Positions 46,177-57,118 of a DNA stretch of 64,000 nucleotides are shown here, piece after piece. Position 1 is the first letter of the stretch, and each line of letters opens with the position of its first letter. Both the position numbers and the translations under genes were made by a program. The notes beneath the pieces were generated by a model that saw only the letters and a list, made by a program, of their open reading frames with translations, had not been told where the DNA came from and ran no database searches. The stretch comes from Mikania micrantha (Eukaryota; Streptophyta; Magnoliopsida; Asterales; Asteraceae): NCBI GenBank assembly GCA_009363875.1, contig CM018692.1:94206137-94270136 (forward strand). The letters run 5' to 3'.

Positions 46177-47421
46177 CATTGGCGGAACTTCAAATGTTTA
46201 ATAGGGGGCGAAAATTTACGTGTACTATAAAAAAAATTCCGATCGATCGGTATGTCTGGTTAAATGTACGGGTCAATTCGGGTCAAACATTAAAAATATA
46301 AGTATTAAATAATTATCATTATGCGTGAAGAAAGTGAGTACCTAAAAGAAGAATTACAATTCAGCTCGACGCTCTTTTTAGATTTTTGAATTCATCTATT
46401 ATGCATTTTCAGTCAAACTTTTCCGCAATTTCTTTTTCTATGTAAATCACCAAACTGTTTGCAAGATACTCATCTAACATCTTATTCTGAAGGCGATTCT
46501 TGAATATTTTCATTGCTGAAAATCCCCTCTCCGTTGTTGCAGTAGAAACCGGAAGTGTTAAGATTAGCCGGATCACTCTATCAACCAAATAGTACGTATC
46601 ATTTTTATGTGTTTTCACAAGACTTTTGCATAGATCAGAAATTGTTGATACACCACTTATCTTGGTATTATTTGACTTCTCAATATTAAAAAGCTGCAAG
46701 TGATATCGTAAATGAGTTCTGTCTTGATCGTAAAAATCTGTAGGATAATACTTTTCAACAAGAAGACAAATTTGATCAATATTAATCTCTTTAGAAACTA
46801 AACTAGAACTAAAAGATAACAACTCCATTGCGTCCTCATTAAATCTGCTATGGAACTTCTCACAAAAAAAGTAACTTTTACAAAAAAAGAATCTCATCCA
46901 TTGTTTTTGAAATTATTGAGACTAACATTTGTTGATGAAACTAACTCTATGGCATTAACAATATCTTGAGATTTCTTTTGTAAAGCATGAGAAAGTATAT
47001 CAGTTCTTCGCATTGTTTCCTTTATCAAGTGAAGAATAAACACAAACTCAAAAGATTGCAAATGACTATAAGTTGCATTAGCAATATGAAGCATTTGTTG
47101 TTGGAGAATACTCTAACCAACTAGGAAAAATCTTGAACCAAGCATCAATAAATCTACGGTTCTTTCGATCTTTAAGATACTCTTTAAGATGGATTTGAAA
47201 AGGTCCTAAATTCAAATAAGCTTGCCTTACTTGTTCCCTTAAATTAACCGGATGATCCCACATTTGTATTCGTTTAGCCGGACCCCTTTCTAGATGGTTA
47301 AAGTGAGGGGGGCGAAATAAATTTTTTTTAGTAAAAGTAACATTTGGGTCCGAAAATTAACACTACTCACGAAAAAAAGAGGGGGGGCGACCCCCCCGGT
47401 CCCTACTACCCTTCGCCCCTT
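46177..47421 (-). mobile_element. Internally deleted hAT transposon
   Basis: It is flanked by the 8-bp duplication CCTGAGAG at 46169-46176 and 47422-47429, the usual hAT length. The ends are related inverted repeats (CATTGGCGGAAC and, complemented, AAGGGGCGAAGG). The Copia reading HWQALR / RARRYLKG is continuous when the element is removed. It encodes broken transposase pieces. At 1245 bp it is much shorter than an autonomous copy. Confidence 0.82.
46409..47281 (-). pseudogene. hAT transposase relic (TTF-type / hAT dimerisation)
   Basis: Minus-strand reading. First comes an N-terminal block like TTF-type zinc-finger transposases (NLREQVRQAYLNLGPFQ, RRFIDAWFKIFPSWLEYS, 47078-47263). Next is a middle block (LQSFEFVFILHLI... 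KKSQDIVNAIELV). Last is the C-terminal hAT dimerisation domain (LPVSTATTERGFSAMKIFKN, 46409-46897). The three blocks are in different frames. The DUF4371/catalytic middle is missing between the first two blocks, so it cannot be active. Confidence 0.85.
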
Positions 47422-47429
47422 CCTGAGAG

Positions 47430-47601
47430 CTTGCCAATGAGGGTGACATGAAGTGTGCATTCATTGAAAGAGTTTAGTGATTGCAAAGGAGATGTCGGGA
47501 CAAGTAAAAGCTAAATATTGAACGGATCCAATGAGTCGATGGTATTGAGTAGCATCAACGGAGGACGAGGGATCATTAAGGACGAACGGACTGTGGCACT
47601 A
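47430..47601 (-). pseudogene. Copia RT-RNase H junction relic (minus strand)
   Basis: The minus strand reads SSVDATQYHRLIGSVQYLAFTCPDISFAITKLF then, after a stop, MHTSCHPHWQALR, the Copia segment just before RYLKGT. It joins the fragment at 46168 once the hAT element is removed. The upstream RT is not present. Confidence 0.85.
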
Positions 47602-48214
47602 AGTTAGTGCTAATATTTATTTTGCATTTGACTTGTTTAATTCTATCATGATATATGAGAGTTTTTTTCCTAGATTTTCTTCTATGGTGGTCTTAAGTTC
47701 AAGTATGACCTATAGAGTCAAACAACTAGAACAATTAAAATCTTTTAATAAGAGAGCTTGAGCTTAATACATACACACATCACATATAGAGATTATATCG
47801 TATGATAACTAAAAGTGTTCATCGGGCTGAACGGTTTATTCAGATCGGATAATTCGGATTCGAATATTTTTAAGACCATATATGTAACCCGACCCGAATT
47901 TGAAATATGTTAATCTGATCGAATAAACTTATTTTTAAATCTAAATAAATATGTTTTATTCAGGTTATTCGGGTTGAATTCAAATATCCAAATCTCTAAT
48001 TAGGACCGTTTTTTAGGTTTTGGATTTTTTTTTTGAATTTCGGATATTTTTAACAACCCTAATGATAGATCAATTTTAGAGAGTTAAGCGTTAAACTCAC
48101 TTATGATCGCTCATTTTATTCCTGAAAAAAATGTGTAGTCTATATTATTTTAGATTAAATTAATTTATAACTCTAAGACAATAATAAGAATCAACTTTAA
48201 TATAAACTATCTAT
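47602..48214. other. Intergenic, nothing recognised
   Basis: AT-rich DNA. A stretch near 47815-48055 with repeated TTCGGAT/ATTCGGGTT wording looks repeat-derived but could not be assigned. Confidence 0.4.
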
Positions 48215-48640
48215 ATATATATATGGTTCCTTTGTTAACCCACTCTTATTGCGGTAACCCGTATAAATCCGTCAAGATCAATCGAAATCTTTGTTTTCTT
48301 TTTTTAAATATCATTATTATATATAAACAATACTTTCTTCTTTTATGTGTATTTATGTGTATGCGTAAACTTATCACTGATTTAAAATTTAAAAGCATTG
48401 TAAGTTTTGGTTATATTACTTAATGTAACCAAAACTTCTTAATATAACCAAAACTTACAATGCTTTTAAATCTTAAACGGTGATAAATTTACACACACAC
48501 ATAAAAGAAAGAAATCATTGTTTATTTGTAATAATGATATTTAAAAAAAGAAAACAAAGATTTGGATTGATCTTGGCGGAGTTATACGGGTTACCGCAAT
48601 AAGAGTGGTTTAACATTTGATCCTCTCCCTATATATATAT
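48215..48640. repeat. Fold-back (MITE-like) element in a TA repeat
   Basis: A near-perfect giant hairpin. The left arm from about 48236 (TAACCCACTCTTATTGCGGTAACCCG) to 48420 is complementary to 48432-48613, with the centre near 48426. TA runs border it on both sides (48207-48224, 48628-48642). Outer wording GGTTCCTTTGTTAACC recurs in the next element. No coding sequence. Strong self-complementarity makes it a likely small-RNA source if transcribed. Confidence 0.75.
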
Positions 48641-48649
48641 ATAATAGGG

Positions 48650-48925
48650 TATGGTTCCTTTGTTAACACATGTTTATCACGTTAACCGAATAACTACATC
48701 TTATTACTTTGAGGCTCACATTAAAGTAAATTTAAAGGTATAGGTTTTTTCTTCTTTTGTTATTAATGTAAGTGGACTCTACATTAATTACATTAATTTA
48801 GAATAAAGAAAAAACCTACACGTTTAGAGTTACTTTAATGTGGGCCCCAAAATAATAAGATGTACTTATTCGTTTAACATAATAAGAAAGGTTTAATTTT
48901 TTATCATCTTGCTATATATATTATT
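48650..48925. repeat. Second fold-back element next to the first
   Basis: It starts GGTATGGTTCCTTTGTTAAC like its neighbour. The arms 48676-48770 and 48800-48885 are complementary (GAATAACTACATCTTATTA against AATAAGATGTACTTATTCG; CACATTAAAGTAA against TTACTTTAATGTG). TA runs border it. Same class as 48215-48640 but with different interior. Confidence 0.65.
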
Positions 48926-49249
48926 AAATTTTAAATGGATGGCCAAAAATAAGTTTAGGACTTAACTCTTTAATATTATAACTTGCATTCAATACATATA
49001 CATTAAATAATTTATTATTTATTAGTCTGAAATGTAGCATCTAATGAGACAACGCCACCAAATATAAGATAATTCTTTTTAGTATGTCCATCTGTCCAAA
49101 ACAAGTCAGTAATATAAACGGATCTTTGTTGTTCTTAGTATACTAAAAAGAAACACCGGGTACAAATTCCTTCTTCTTAAGCAAGATATTCACAACCTTG
49201 ACGCTATCTTATTCACCAAGAAACAAATTCAATTGTTTCTTGAAATTTT

Positions 49250-49352
49250 TGTCAGACCCCGACTGACGGCAGAATACGTTGGGACGTGAGTTTGGTTGTT
49301 CATTAGTTCATAGTATTAATACGCTTGAATAATTTATTAAAAATAAACCAAA
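49250..49352 (-). mobile_element. Gypsy-type LTR fragment
   Basis: It starts TGTCAGACCCCGACTGACGGCAG, matching the LTR B/C type terminus, and is cut after about 100 bp by the CACTA-like element at 49353. No continuation is recognised beyond 50929. Confidence 0.6.
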
Positions 49353-50929
49353 CATTACTACAAAATGAGCCTAATGTAACTTTTTATTTGCAACTTTATA
49401 ACATGTGTTGCATTTGATAATAAAAAACTTGTTTTTATCATAAAGGTTGCATTAATGATCAAATGCAACTCTTTTTGAAAAAAACATTACAAATTTTTTT
49501 ATTAATTTCAACTTTTATCAAAAGGGTTGCGTTTATATAAGTCAAAGGCAACTCTTATTTAAAGAGGTTGCATAACATGAAATACACGTAGGTAACTATT
49601 ATTTAAAATGACAACTTTTGCTAAATGAGTTGCAATATTAAAAGTTATAGACAATCTTTGTTTTAATAAAACTTTATAGTTTCTCGTTTGATTGAAATAT
49701 GTATATGTGAGTGCTTGTATGTTTTATCATACTAAAATATATAATTACTTAATATATAATTTAGTTATTATTAAAAAAGTTACCATCATAAGTAAATAAT
49801 TTGAAGTATTAGAAAACATATGGCCAGTTTATGAACTCATGGCCATAAACCAACCTTTTAAGAATTTGGCCTACCAATTTCATTGGATTTGACAAAAAGG
49901 ATATGATAAAATTAATTATCCAACTAAAACTCTCAATCTAATGAGAATTGGAAGCCCAAAAATTCTCAATCATTGATCAAAACGAGCGCTGGTGAGAGCA
50001 AGAATTGTCCAGGTTTGTTTCAGTCATACGTTCATGATCAATTTGTGCTTCCAGAGTTGATTTTGGCATACGTGAGTTTTGGTTTTAGCCTCATCTTCAT
50101 ATGAATTCAATTTTGACCTATTTTTTATATAATTAGGTTAATTTTAAGTGGGTGAATTATTAGGTTAATTTTAAGTAGGTTAATTTTAATTATGGTTAAT
50201 TAGTTAAAATTTCTATTTTGGCTTAACTTTTCAATTAAGCATCATTAAAATACTTAAACAAATATAAACCCAGCTTATTATTTTTGTTTTTTAAACAAGT
50301 AATTTTTTTTTTGAACGGCAATTTGGATCACTGACGGGTCATAGACCCACCCGATCATATCCACATCCCATAGGAGGAAACCCACCATAGGTGAGAGAAA
50401 ACCCCCTAGCCTAGCATGGAACCCCTATTTTGTTCATGCCAGGACTTGAACCCGTGACCTCCCCAATATTGAAGCCACATGGTACCTCCTCTCAACCGCT
50501 TGAGCTAAGGATCATTGGTTTTAAACAAGTAATTAATTATACACTATATATCTATGTATGTAAGTTTGTTTCTTTAACATTTTTCGATGCAATTTTTTAA
50601 CAAAAGTTGTCTTTAACTTTTGACAATAAATGCAACACTTCTAAAAAAGTTGCAAATGTTTTTGGTAAAATCCGTGACTCTTCAATATAAAAGTTGCAAT
50701 TTTCAACAAACTTTGCAACTTATAAAAAAGTTACAATTTTAAATAAAATTCGCAACTTTTTATGAAAAAAGTTGTTATTTTTAATAAAATTTGCAACTTT
50801 TTATAAAAAAGGCTGCAATAAATCTTCAAATGCAACCTTTACGTTGAACAAAGTTGCGTTAGCATCAAATGCAGCTAATGACAAAAGATTGCTTATAAAA
50901 AGTTGCATTAGGCTTGTTTTCTAGTAGTG
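49353..50929. mobile_element. Larger CACTA-like non-autonomous element with TTGCA subterminal repeats
   Basis: Ends CATTACTACAAAATGAGCC and, complemented, CACTACTAGAAAACAAGCC are matched inverted termini, the same type as in the 252-bp MITE at 43736. The flanks (49375-49680 and 50585-50910) carry many AAAGTTGCAA/TTGCAACTT motifs in both directions. The centre has no transposase, but holds a SINE. It lies about 370 bp upstream of the HCT-like start codon. Confidence 0.65.
50305..50518 (-). mobile_element. tRNA-derived SINE with perfect 16-bp target duplication
   Basis: Read on the minus strand it begins CCAATGATCCTTAGCTCAAGCGG, with an A-box-like TAGCTCAAGCGGTTGAG and about 40 bp later a B-box GGTTCAAGTCC. 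A tRNA-unrelated body follows (about 130 bp) and ends in CAAAAAAAA. The duplication TTTTAAACAAGTAATT is perfect at 50289-50304 and 50519-50534. Head, body, short A tail and long duplication are the SINE hallmarks. It inserted into the CACTA-like element. Perfect flanks suggest a fairly recent event. The family is not named. Confidence 0.85.
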
Positions 50930-51192
50930 AGATGATGTAAAGTATCCGCCAACTTTATGTTCCGTGAATGAGCAAATATATGATATCTGGAAGCATAATT
51001 TATAGCATAGAAATTAACAACTTAATTTGTCCGCCGGTGGTTTCTCTTTTTGTCGGTGAGTGACCGGCGCAATCCGGTTGTTGTCATCGACGTTCGTCTA
51101 TTTTACCCACGGTACTCTGAATCAGATCAGAATTTCATTCTAGAAGATCACCAAAGGATTTAAACTTTAGCAGGCAAGAGAATAGAGATCGA

Positions 51193-51199
51193 TATATAG
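51193..51199 (+). promoter_or_regulatory. Possible TATA box of the HCT-like gene
   Basis: TATATAG lies about 100 bp upstream of the start codon at 51299, a normal distance for a plant promoter with a short 5' leader. The usable upstream region is limited to about 370 bp before the CACTA-like element begins, so regulation may depend partly on that element. No other cis element is called. Confidence 0.3.
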
Positions 51200-51298
51200 T
51201 GGTGAAAACTTTTTAACTACATACCGAATATGATCAATTCATCGCATTCTTACCATTAATTTCACTTGATTTGCAGAAATTAGGCAACGAAGATCAAG

Positions 51299-51706
51299 AT
51301 GAAGACGGTGGTCGGAGAATCGACGATGGTTAGGCCGGCGGCGGAGACACCGTCGGTAAAGCTATGGATCTCGAGCCTCGATCTGACAGCCCCTGATTTC
51401 CACATACAATTGGTGTATTTTTACCGGCGGAACGGCGATACCAATTTCTTTGATCCGAAAGTGATGAAGGATAGTTTGAGCAGGGCATTGGTTGCGTTTT
51501 ACCCAATGGCTGGGCGATTTGAGCGAGGAGAAGATGGGCGGATTGTGGTCGATTGTGAAGGACAAGGTGCGTTGTTTCAGGAAGCTGAGTCGGACGGTAT
51601 GATCGATGAGTTTGGTGACTTTGCGCCAAGGATTGAGTTCATGGAACTCATCCCGGTGGTTGATTACTCGCTGGGAATTCAATCATATCCTCTGCTGATT
51701 GTCCAG
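51299..51706 (+). CDS. HCT/HQT-like hydroxycinnamoyltransferase, exon 1 of 2
   Basis: BAHD acyltransferase that would move a hydroxycinnamoyl group (p-coumaroyl or caffeoyl) from CoA to an acid acceptor such as shikimate or quinate, in the cytosol. Exon 1 encodes residues 1-136. The start ATG gives the family's N-terminus, with TMVRPAAETPS at residues 9-19. Exon 1 ends LLIVQ, then GTAGAA (donor at 51707), the conserved intron position of HCT genes, phase 0. With exon 2 the protein is 431 residues, the usual 430-436. Odd points: positions 36 and 38, usually Thr and Ser in HCT, read Ile and Leu (H35-I-Q-L-V-Y40), while His35 and Tyr40 are kept. HCT or HQT cannot be decided by eye. Confidence 0.9.
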
Positions 51707-51956
51707 GTAGAATACAACATGCATCATGCATGATTTCAAAATTGTTCCAATTTAAAATTTAAAATTTTAATTTTTTTTTTGACCGCTTGAAACAATGATA
51801 ACCAAGACGAGATTTAATCGGACTATCGGATTTGATGCTCTGTAACGTATGTTCAAGCCCATCTCATGAGAATCCACAACTAAATAAACATACGAACTTT
51901 GACTTAGCAAATAAGTCTGAGCTTATAGTCTTCAACAGAAAAGTCAATGGTAACCA
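51707..51956 (+). other. Intron of HCT-like gene, 5' part
   Basis: From the GT donor (51707) to the Copia element, 250 bp of AT-rich intron. With the 3' part (58376-59465) the intron without the Copia element is about 1.3 kb, so the insertion enlarged it roughly six-fold. Confidence 0.8.
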
Positions 51957-52385
51957 TGTAAAACTAAATATATTTAATATGTGACCCTTATGCTTATTTA
52001 TCTAATTGATCAATTAATTAAATACTCATATAGATAGGTAATTATTTGATGGACATAATTGCCATTATTATCCTAATTAGGGTTTTCCTTGAATGTATAT
52101 AAATATGAGACTGAGGTTTATAATTAAGGTTGGCCTAAATTTATACACAACATCACATGAATTCCTTACCTCTTGAATTCGTGAACCTCAACCGAGCCTC
52201 TCACTAATTCCATCCTTACCGTACACCCTAAACGAGAACCCACTCGATCCGGTCAAGACTCGTATCAAGAAACGATGTCAGGAATCAACAACACTTTTAC
52301 TGGATTCACAGGTTTCATCAAATCTTATATTTATTATTATGTTTTCGTATATATTCATGTTTATAATCAAAGGAATCGATCAACA
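51957..52385 (+). repeat. 5' LTR of intronic Copia
   Basis: 429 bp, TGTAAAACTAAATAT to CGATCAACA. A TATA-like TATATAAATATGAG lies near 52098-52112. Confidence 0.93.
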
Positions 52386-52387
52386 TG

Positions 52388-52399
52388 TGGTATCAGAGC
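52388..52399 (+). promoter_or_regulatory. Primer-binding site of intronic Copia
   Basis: TGGTATCAGAGC, complementary to the 3' end of initiator methionine tRNA, two bases after the 5' LTR. Confidence 0.93.
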
Positions 52400-52644
52400 G
52401 CGATGTTGATTAATCGATTCCTAATATCGAGTTGAAATCAAAAATCATAAAACCACGACTTATGAATATTCAAAATTTTCACGAATGTTCTTCGTGTTCT
52501 TCATTATTTTTTATAAAAATCTCCTTATTTTGGGATGTAATCAAGATTTAATTGTGTTTCTTAAAATTTTGGAAAATTACGAAATTTAAATAAATTTTGA
52601 AAAATATTATCCTAAATTAATGTTTTCGGCTAAAAATAGAGAAA

Positions 52645-53275
52645 CTGATGTTCTCTATCGAGAACTTGAGTTCTCTACCGAGAATTTGGCTAAAGACCGA
52701 GAACTGATTTCTTTCTCCACCGAAAACTCGGCTCATTACCGAGAACTCGGCTAAGACCGAGAACACATTTTCTTACCGAGAACATATTTTTTAATCAAAA
52801 ACAGCTCCTTATCCGAGAACTTGTTCCTCACTGAGAACTGTTGTTCTTACCGAGAACATGTTCATTACCAAGAACAGTTTCTCCTAACCGAGAACAAACC
52901 CTTCAAATTTTTTTAAATAAATTGTTTTGTTAAAACCTTAAACAATTATATTTTACAAAACCTCACCTTAAGTTTTGTTAAAATCACTAAAATTATCATG
53001 ATTTTACAAAGACTTAATAAAATACAAAATTTGCTTTAACTCAATAACAAGTGCTTCACTTCTGCCCAAAGGTGATGTGTTACATCTTATTAAACATTGT
53101 CACTTACTTGTGTATACCCTTAAAATTAGATATTCACATGACAATTTTTTTTGCCTTAAAGCATGCATGTTTCACTTCTACCCAAAGGTAATGTGTTACA
53201 CATATGTTTGCAAACTTAACATGTGTATAATGCTTACAATGTCTCACTTCTGTCCAAAGGTGATGTGTTACATTC
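52645..53275 (+). repeat. Repeated motifs in the Copia leader
   Basis: Two repeat sets precede gag. ACCGAGAAC or a close variant occurs about twelve times in 52648-52890 at irregular spacing. Further on, CACTTCTGCCCAAAGGTGAT followed by GTGTTACA occurs three times (about 53054, 53170 and 53245). The second set is also recognisable, worn, in the leader of the older relative near 5930-6090, so it is a family feature. A packaging or translation role is possible but not shown. Confidence 0.7.
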
Positions 53276-53539
53276 CTAATGCACAATTTATTTTCTAACT
53301 AAAGTGTTTCTAATACTTAGATGAATGATTATTAACCAAAGTGAAACCCATTTGTTTAAGTAGAACCTAATCTAGTCTATTAATTTGATGTTATAGTAGA
53401 CTTTTATCACAGCTTCATTACTATAATGGTCCTTATGTCTGCCTGCCTGCCTTAGATCTAAGTTACCCCATAGATCACTCTAAGTTCTTCTATAGCCTAA
53501 GTATATTACTCTCATCTAATCTAATCCATAGCTCCCAAT

Positions 53540-54802
53540 ATGGGAATTGAAACCCTTACTGGTGCGAAATACTCTGCTTGGAAAGATTCACTGATACTGA
53601 CTCTTGGGATCACGGAGTTCGACTACGCACTGAGAGAGCCCTCACCTCCTGCCCTCACTGATAAGAGCACTGCTGAAGCTAAGCTGCTGTATGAGAAATT
53701 GGAGAAGGCTAATCGGATGGCTCTCATGTTTATCAAGAACTCCATTAGCCCAATCATCAGAGGAGCCATTCCTGACTTGGCTAATGCGAAAGCCTACCTT
53801 AACTCTGTGGAGGAGCAATTCAAAGGAACCTCCAAGGTGCATGCTAGCACCCTAATCATGAAACTAGTGCCTACTAAGTATGATGGAGTCAGTGGCATTC
53901 GTGAGCACAACATGATGATGAACGACATGGTCCGCAAACTTAAGGGATTAGACATGGAGATCAGTGATGGTTTCTTGGTTCACTTCATTATGACTTCTCT
54001 TCCTGTATCTTATAAGGCTTTCAAAATCAACTACAACACTCAGAAAGAGAAGTGGATGATGAATGAATTGATTGTCATGTGCGTACAAGAGGAAGAGCGT
54101 CAGAAGCTCAAGAAACCAGATGTTTCTTCTTTAATGGCTACTGGTTCGAAGAAAAGGAAGAACAATACTCACAAGGAAGCTTTTAAGGTCCCCAAGTCCA
54201 ATGCATGTGCTTCTTCCAGCTCTAACAATTCCAATGGCAAGCCTTACTGCAGGTTCTGCCGAAAGGTAGGACATAAGCAGAAAGATTGCCCTGACTTCAA
54301 GGAATGGCTGGTTAAGAAAGGTAATCATCTTAATATGATAATTGAGTCCTTTAATTTAAATGTTCCAACTAATACATGGTGGTTTGACTCTGTTTCTATG
54401 GTTCATGTGACCAATTCTACTCAGGGATTCCTTACAATCTGGAGGCTGGAAAGAAACCAAAGAACACTTAAGCTTGGGGATGGAAAGGAACTATCTATTG
54501 CTGTCGTGGGAACCTTAGAATTAATAATGAAAACCGGTCTGTGTGTTAAACTTTATGATACCTTATATATTCCTGAAATTTCTAGGAATCTTGTATCAGG
54601 ACCAAAGTTAGACATGGATGGTTTTTATGTTTCTCATGGTAATGGCAGACTTACTATTAGTTCTAATTCTCAAGTATTTGGTACTGGTCTTCTAGATGGT
54701 GGTCTCTATAAATTAGAACTAGATGATGATTTCTCTAGGTCTTTGTTATCATATAACATTAATGAGAACTCAACAAAGAATAAAAGAAAAAGTGACTTAT
54801 AA
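53540..54802 (+). pseudogene. Intronic Copia gag and protease
   Basis: 420 codons. The gag N-terminus (residues 1-195) has the UBN2-like pattern YSAWKDSLILTLG... FKGTSKVHASTLIMKL. A zinc knuckle CX2CX4HX4C lies at C237-C240-H245-C250. The protease region begins WWFDSVS at about 281-287, where Copia proteases have DSG, so the catalytic triad is altered to DSV. The frame ends at TAA 54800-54802 ten bases before integrase in the same frame. A one-codon loss of reading therefore cuts the polyprotein. Confidence 0.9.
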
Positions 54803-56467
54803 ACTTCTTCCATGTTGTGGCATCAACATTTAGGCCACATCTCACGAGATCGCTTATCTCAACTTGTGAAGGATGAAGTTTTACCTTCTCTTGATTTCAC
54901 CGATTTTGGAACATGTGTCAAATGCCTTAAAGGCAAAATGACAACAACAACTAAGAAAGGTGCCACTAGGAGTTCTAATTTATTAGAAATTATTCACACT
55001 GATATTAGTGGCCCTTACACCATTGCTGGAATAACTGGACATACTTCATTTATCATTTTTATTGATGATTATTCTCGTTACATGTACTTGTATCTAATCA
55101 AGGACAAATCTGAATCACTTACAACTTTTAAAGATTATAAAACTGAAGTTGAAAATCAACTAGATCTTAAAATAAAAGTTGTGAGATCAGATAGAGGAGG
55201 TGAATATTATGGTATGTTTGTGAGATCAAATAGAGGATGTGAATATTATGGTAGACATACTGATGTGGGTCAGGCTCCTGGTCCATTTTATGAGTTTTGT
55301 AAAGGCCAGGGAATCGTGAACCAGTACACCATGCTCGGTACTCATCAACAAAATGGTGTTGCTGAAAGGAGAAATAGAACCCTAATGAATACGGTGCGCA
55401 GTATGTTAGCCAACTCATATTTACCCTTATTCCTCTGGACCGAGGCCTTAAAGACAGCAGTTCATATACTCAATAGAGTTCCTTCCAAATCTGTCCCTAA
55501 AACTCCTTATGAACTTTGGACAGGAAGGAAACCGAGTCTTAGATATATGAAAGTATGGGGTTGTCTTTCCGAAGCTAAACTCTATAATCCCTTCTTAAAG
55601 AAGCTTGACATGAAAACTGTTACATGTCACTTCATCGGGTATCCCGATCACTCAAAGGGTTATAGATTTTATTGTCCTTCCCATGTCACACTAATTGTTG
55701 AAACAAAGCATGCTCATTTCCTTGAGGATTCTAAGGTCAGTGGGAGCAGCGAAAATCCTGACTATGATTTGCAAGAAGTACAAGATGCAAGGGGGAGACA
55801 ATCGTCGACTAACTTACCTCCGATCAGTCCTCTTGTACACCATGCTACTCCGAACTTCACTACACCTACTACTACTCCAAATGTTACCGAGAATGAAGGC
55901 ACCTCAACTGATCAACATCAAAGCAATACCAGCCATGCTGAACCCGCTAATCAACTCAGGAGGTCATCTAGGCCTAAAGTGCCTACTAACTTTGATGATT
56001 GTGTAACCTACCTGACTGAAGCTGAAATGGATGCCAGAAAGTTTACTGATCCTACCTCTTATCATGAAGCCACTACTAGTGATCAGTCTTCTGAATGGAA
56101 GATGGCTATGACTGATGAGCTTGATTCCATGAAGAAAAACGATGTTTGGGATTTAGTAGAACTACCCAACGGAGTAAAACCCGTAGGATGTAAATGGGTG
56201 TTCAACACAAAACTGGATCCGAAAGGAAACATTGAACGCTTCAAAGCAAGATTGGTTGCGAAAGGTTTCACTCTGAAAGAGGGAATTGACTATCAAGAGA
56301 CCTTTTCTCCTATCTCTCGAAAAGATTCCTTAAGGATCGTGATGGCCCTCGTAGCTCATTTTGATTTAGAGCTGCATCAGATGGACGTCAAAACTGCTTT
56401 CCTAAATGGCGACTTGTATGAAGACGTGTTCATGAAACAACCTGAGGGCTTCATGCCTGAAGGTTAA
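54803..56467 (+). pseudogene. Intronic Copia integrase and RT N-terminal half
   Basis: Same frame as gag after one stop. Integrase zinc motif H-X4-H (H4, H9) and C35-X2-C38 of the open stretch from 54812. Core residues are HTDISGP, then VRSDRGGEYYG, then HQQNGVAERRNRTL with the Glu. A 13-codon tandem duplication (55181-55219 with 55220-55251) repeats the second Asp region as VRSNRGCEYYG, which should disturb the fold. RT begins near CKWVFNTKLDPKG and LELHQMDVKTAFLNGDLYEDVF. It stops at TAA 56465-56467 within the RT, at a codon that reads Gln-type in the relative near 8445. Confidence 0.92.
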
Positions 56468-57118
56468 GAGCATTTAGTCTGCAAGCTAATGAAATCCATA
56501 TACGGGTTGAAGCAAGCCTCACGTCAAGGGTATCTAAAGTTTAATGAAGTGATGAAGAAGCACGGTTTCCTAAAGAATCAAGTGGATCAATGCACCTACC
56601 TTAAGATGAGTGGGAGCAACTTTACTATACTTGTCCTTTATGTCGATGACATTCTTTTGGCAAGTAATAGCTTAGATATATTGCATGAGTTGAAGAGCTT
56701 AATTTCGCATAATTTCGACATGAAGGATCTCGTAGAGGCCTCTTATGTTATTGGCATTGAAATTCACCGAGATAGAGTCAATGGACTTTTGGGTTTATCT
56801 CAGAAGGCTTACATTGAACGGGTCCTCACACGCTACAACATGCAACACTTATCTCCCTCTGTAGCTCCAGTAGTTAAAGGAGATGTCTTCGGTTCCTTTC
56901 AGTGTCCGAAGACTGAGGCTGAAAAGGCGCAAATGAGAATGATACATTATGCATCAGTAGACGGGAGCCTTATGTATGCTCAAGTATATACTCGTCCTGA
57001 TATCGCTTACATTGCTCGGATGCTTGGCCGTTATCAGACTAATCCTGGCCTTGATCACTGGATAGCAGCTAAGAAAAAGTGCTTCGATATTTTCAAGGGA
57101 CAAAAGACTTCAAGCTGA
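56468..57118 (+). pseudogene. Intronic Copia RT C-terminal half
   Basis: Same frame again after the stop: HLVCKLMKSIYGLKQASRQ, the catalytic YVDD in LVLYVDDILLASNS, then KAYIERVLTRYNM and TRPDIAYIARMLGRY. The final residues shift frame near 57090-57116 (GTKDFKLTYRR is found in another frame), ending at TGA. The conserved Trp after RQ is Gly. Confidence 0.9.
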
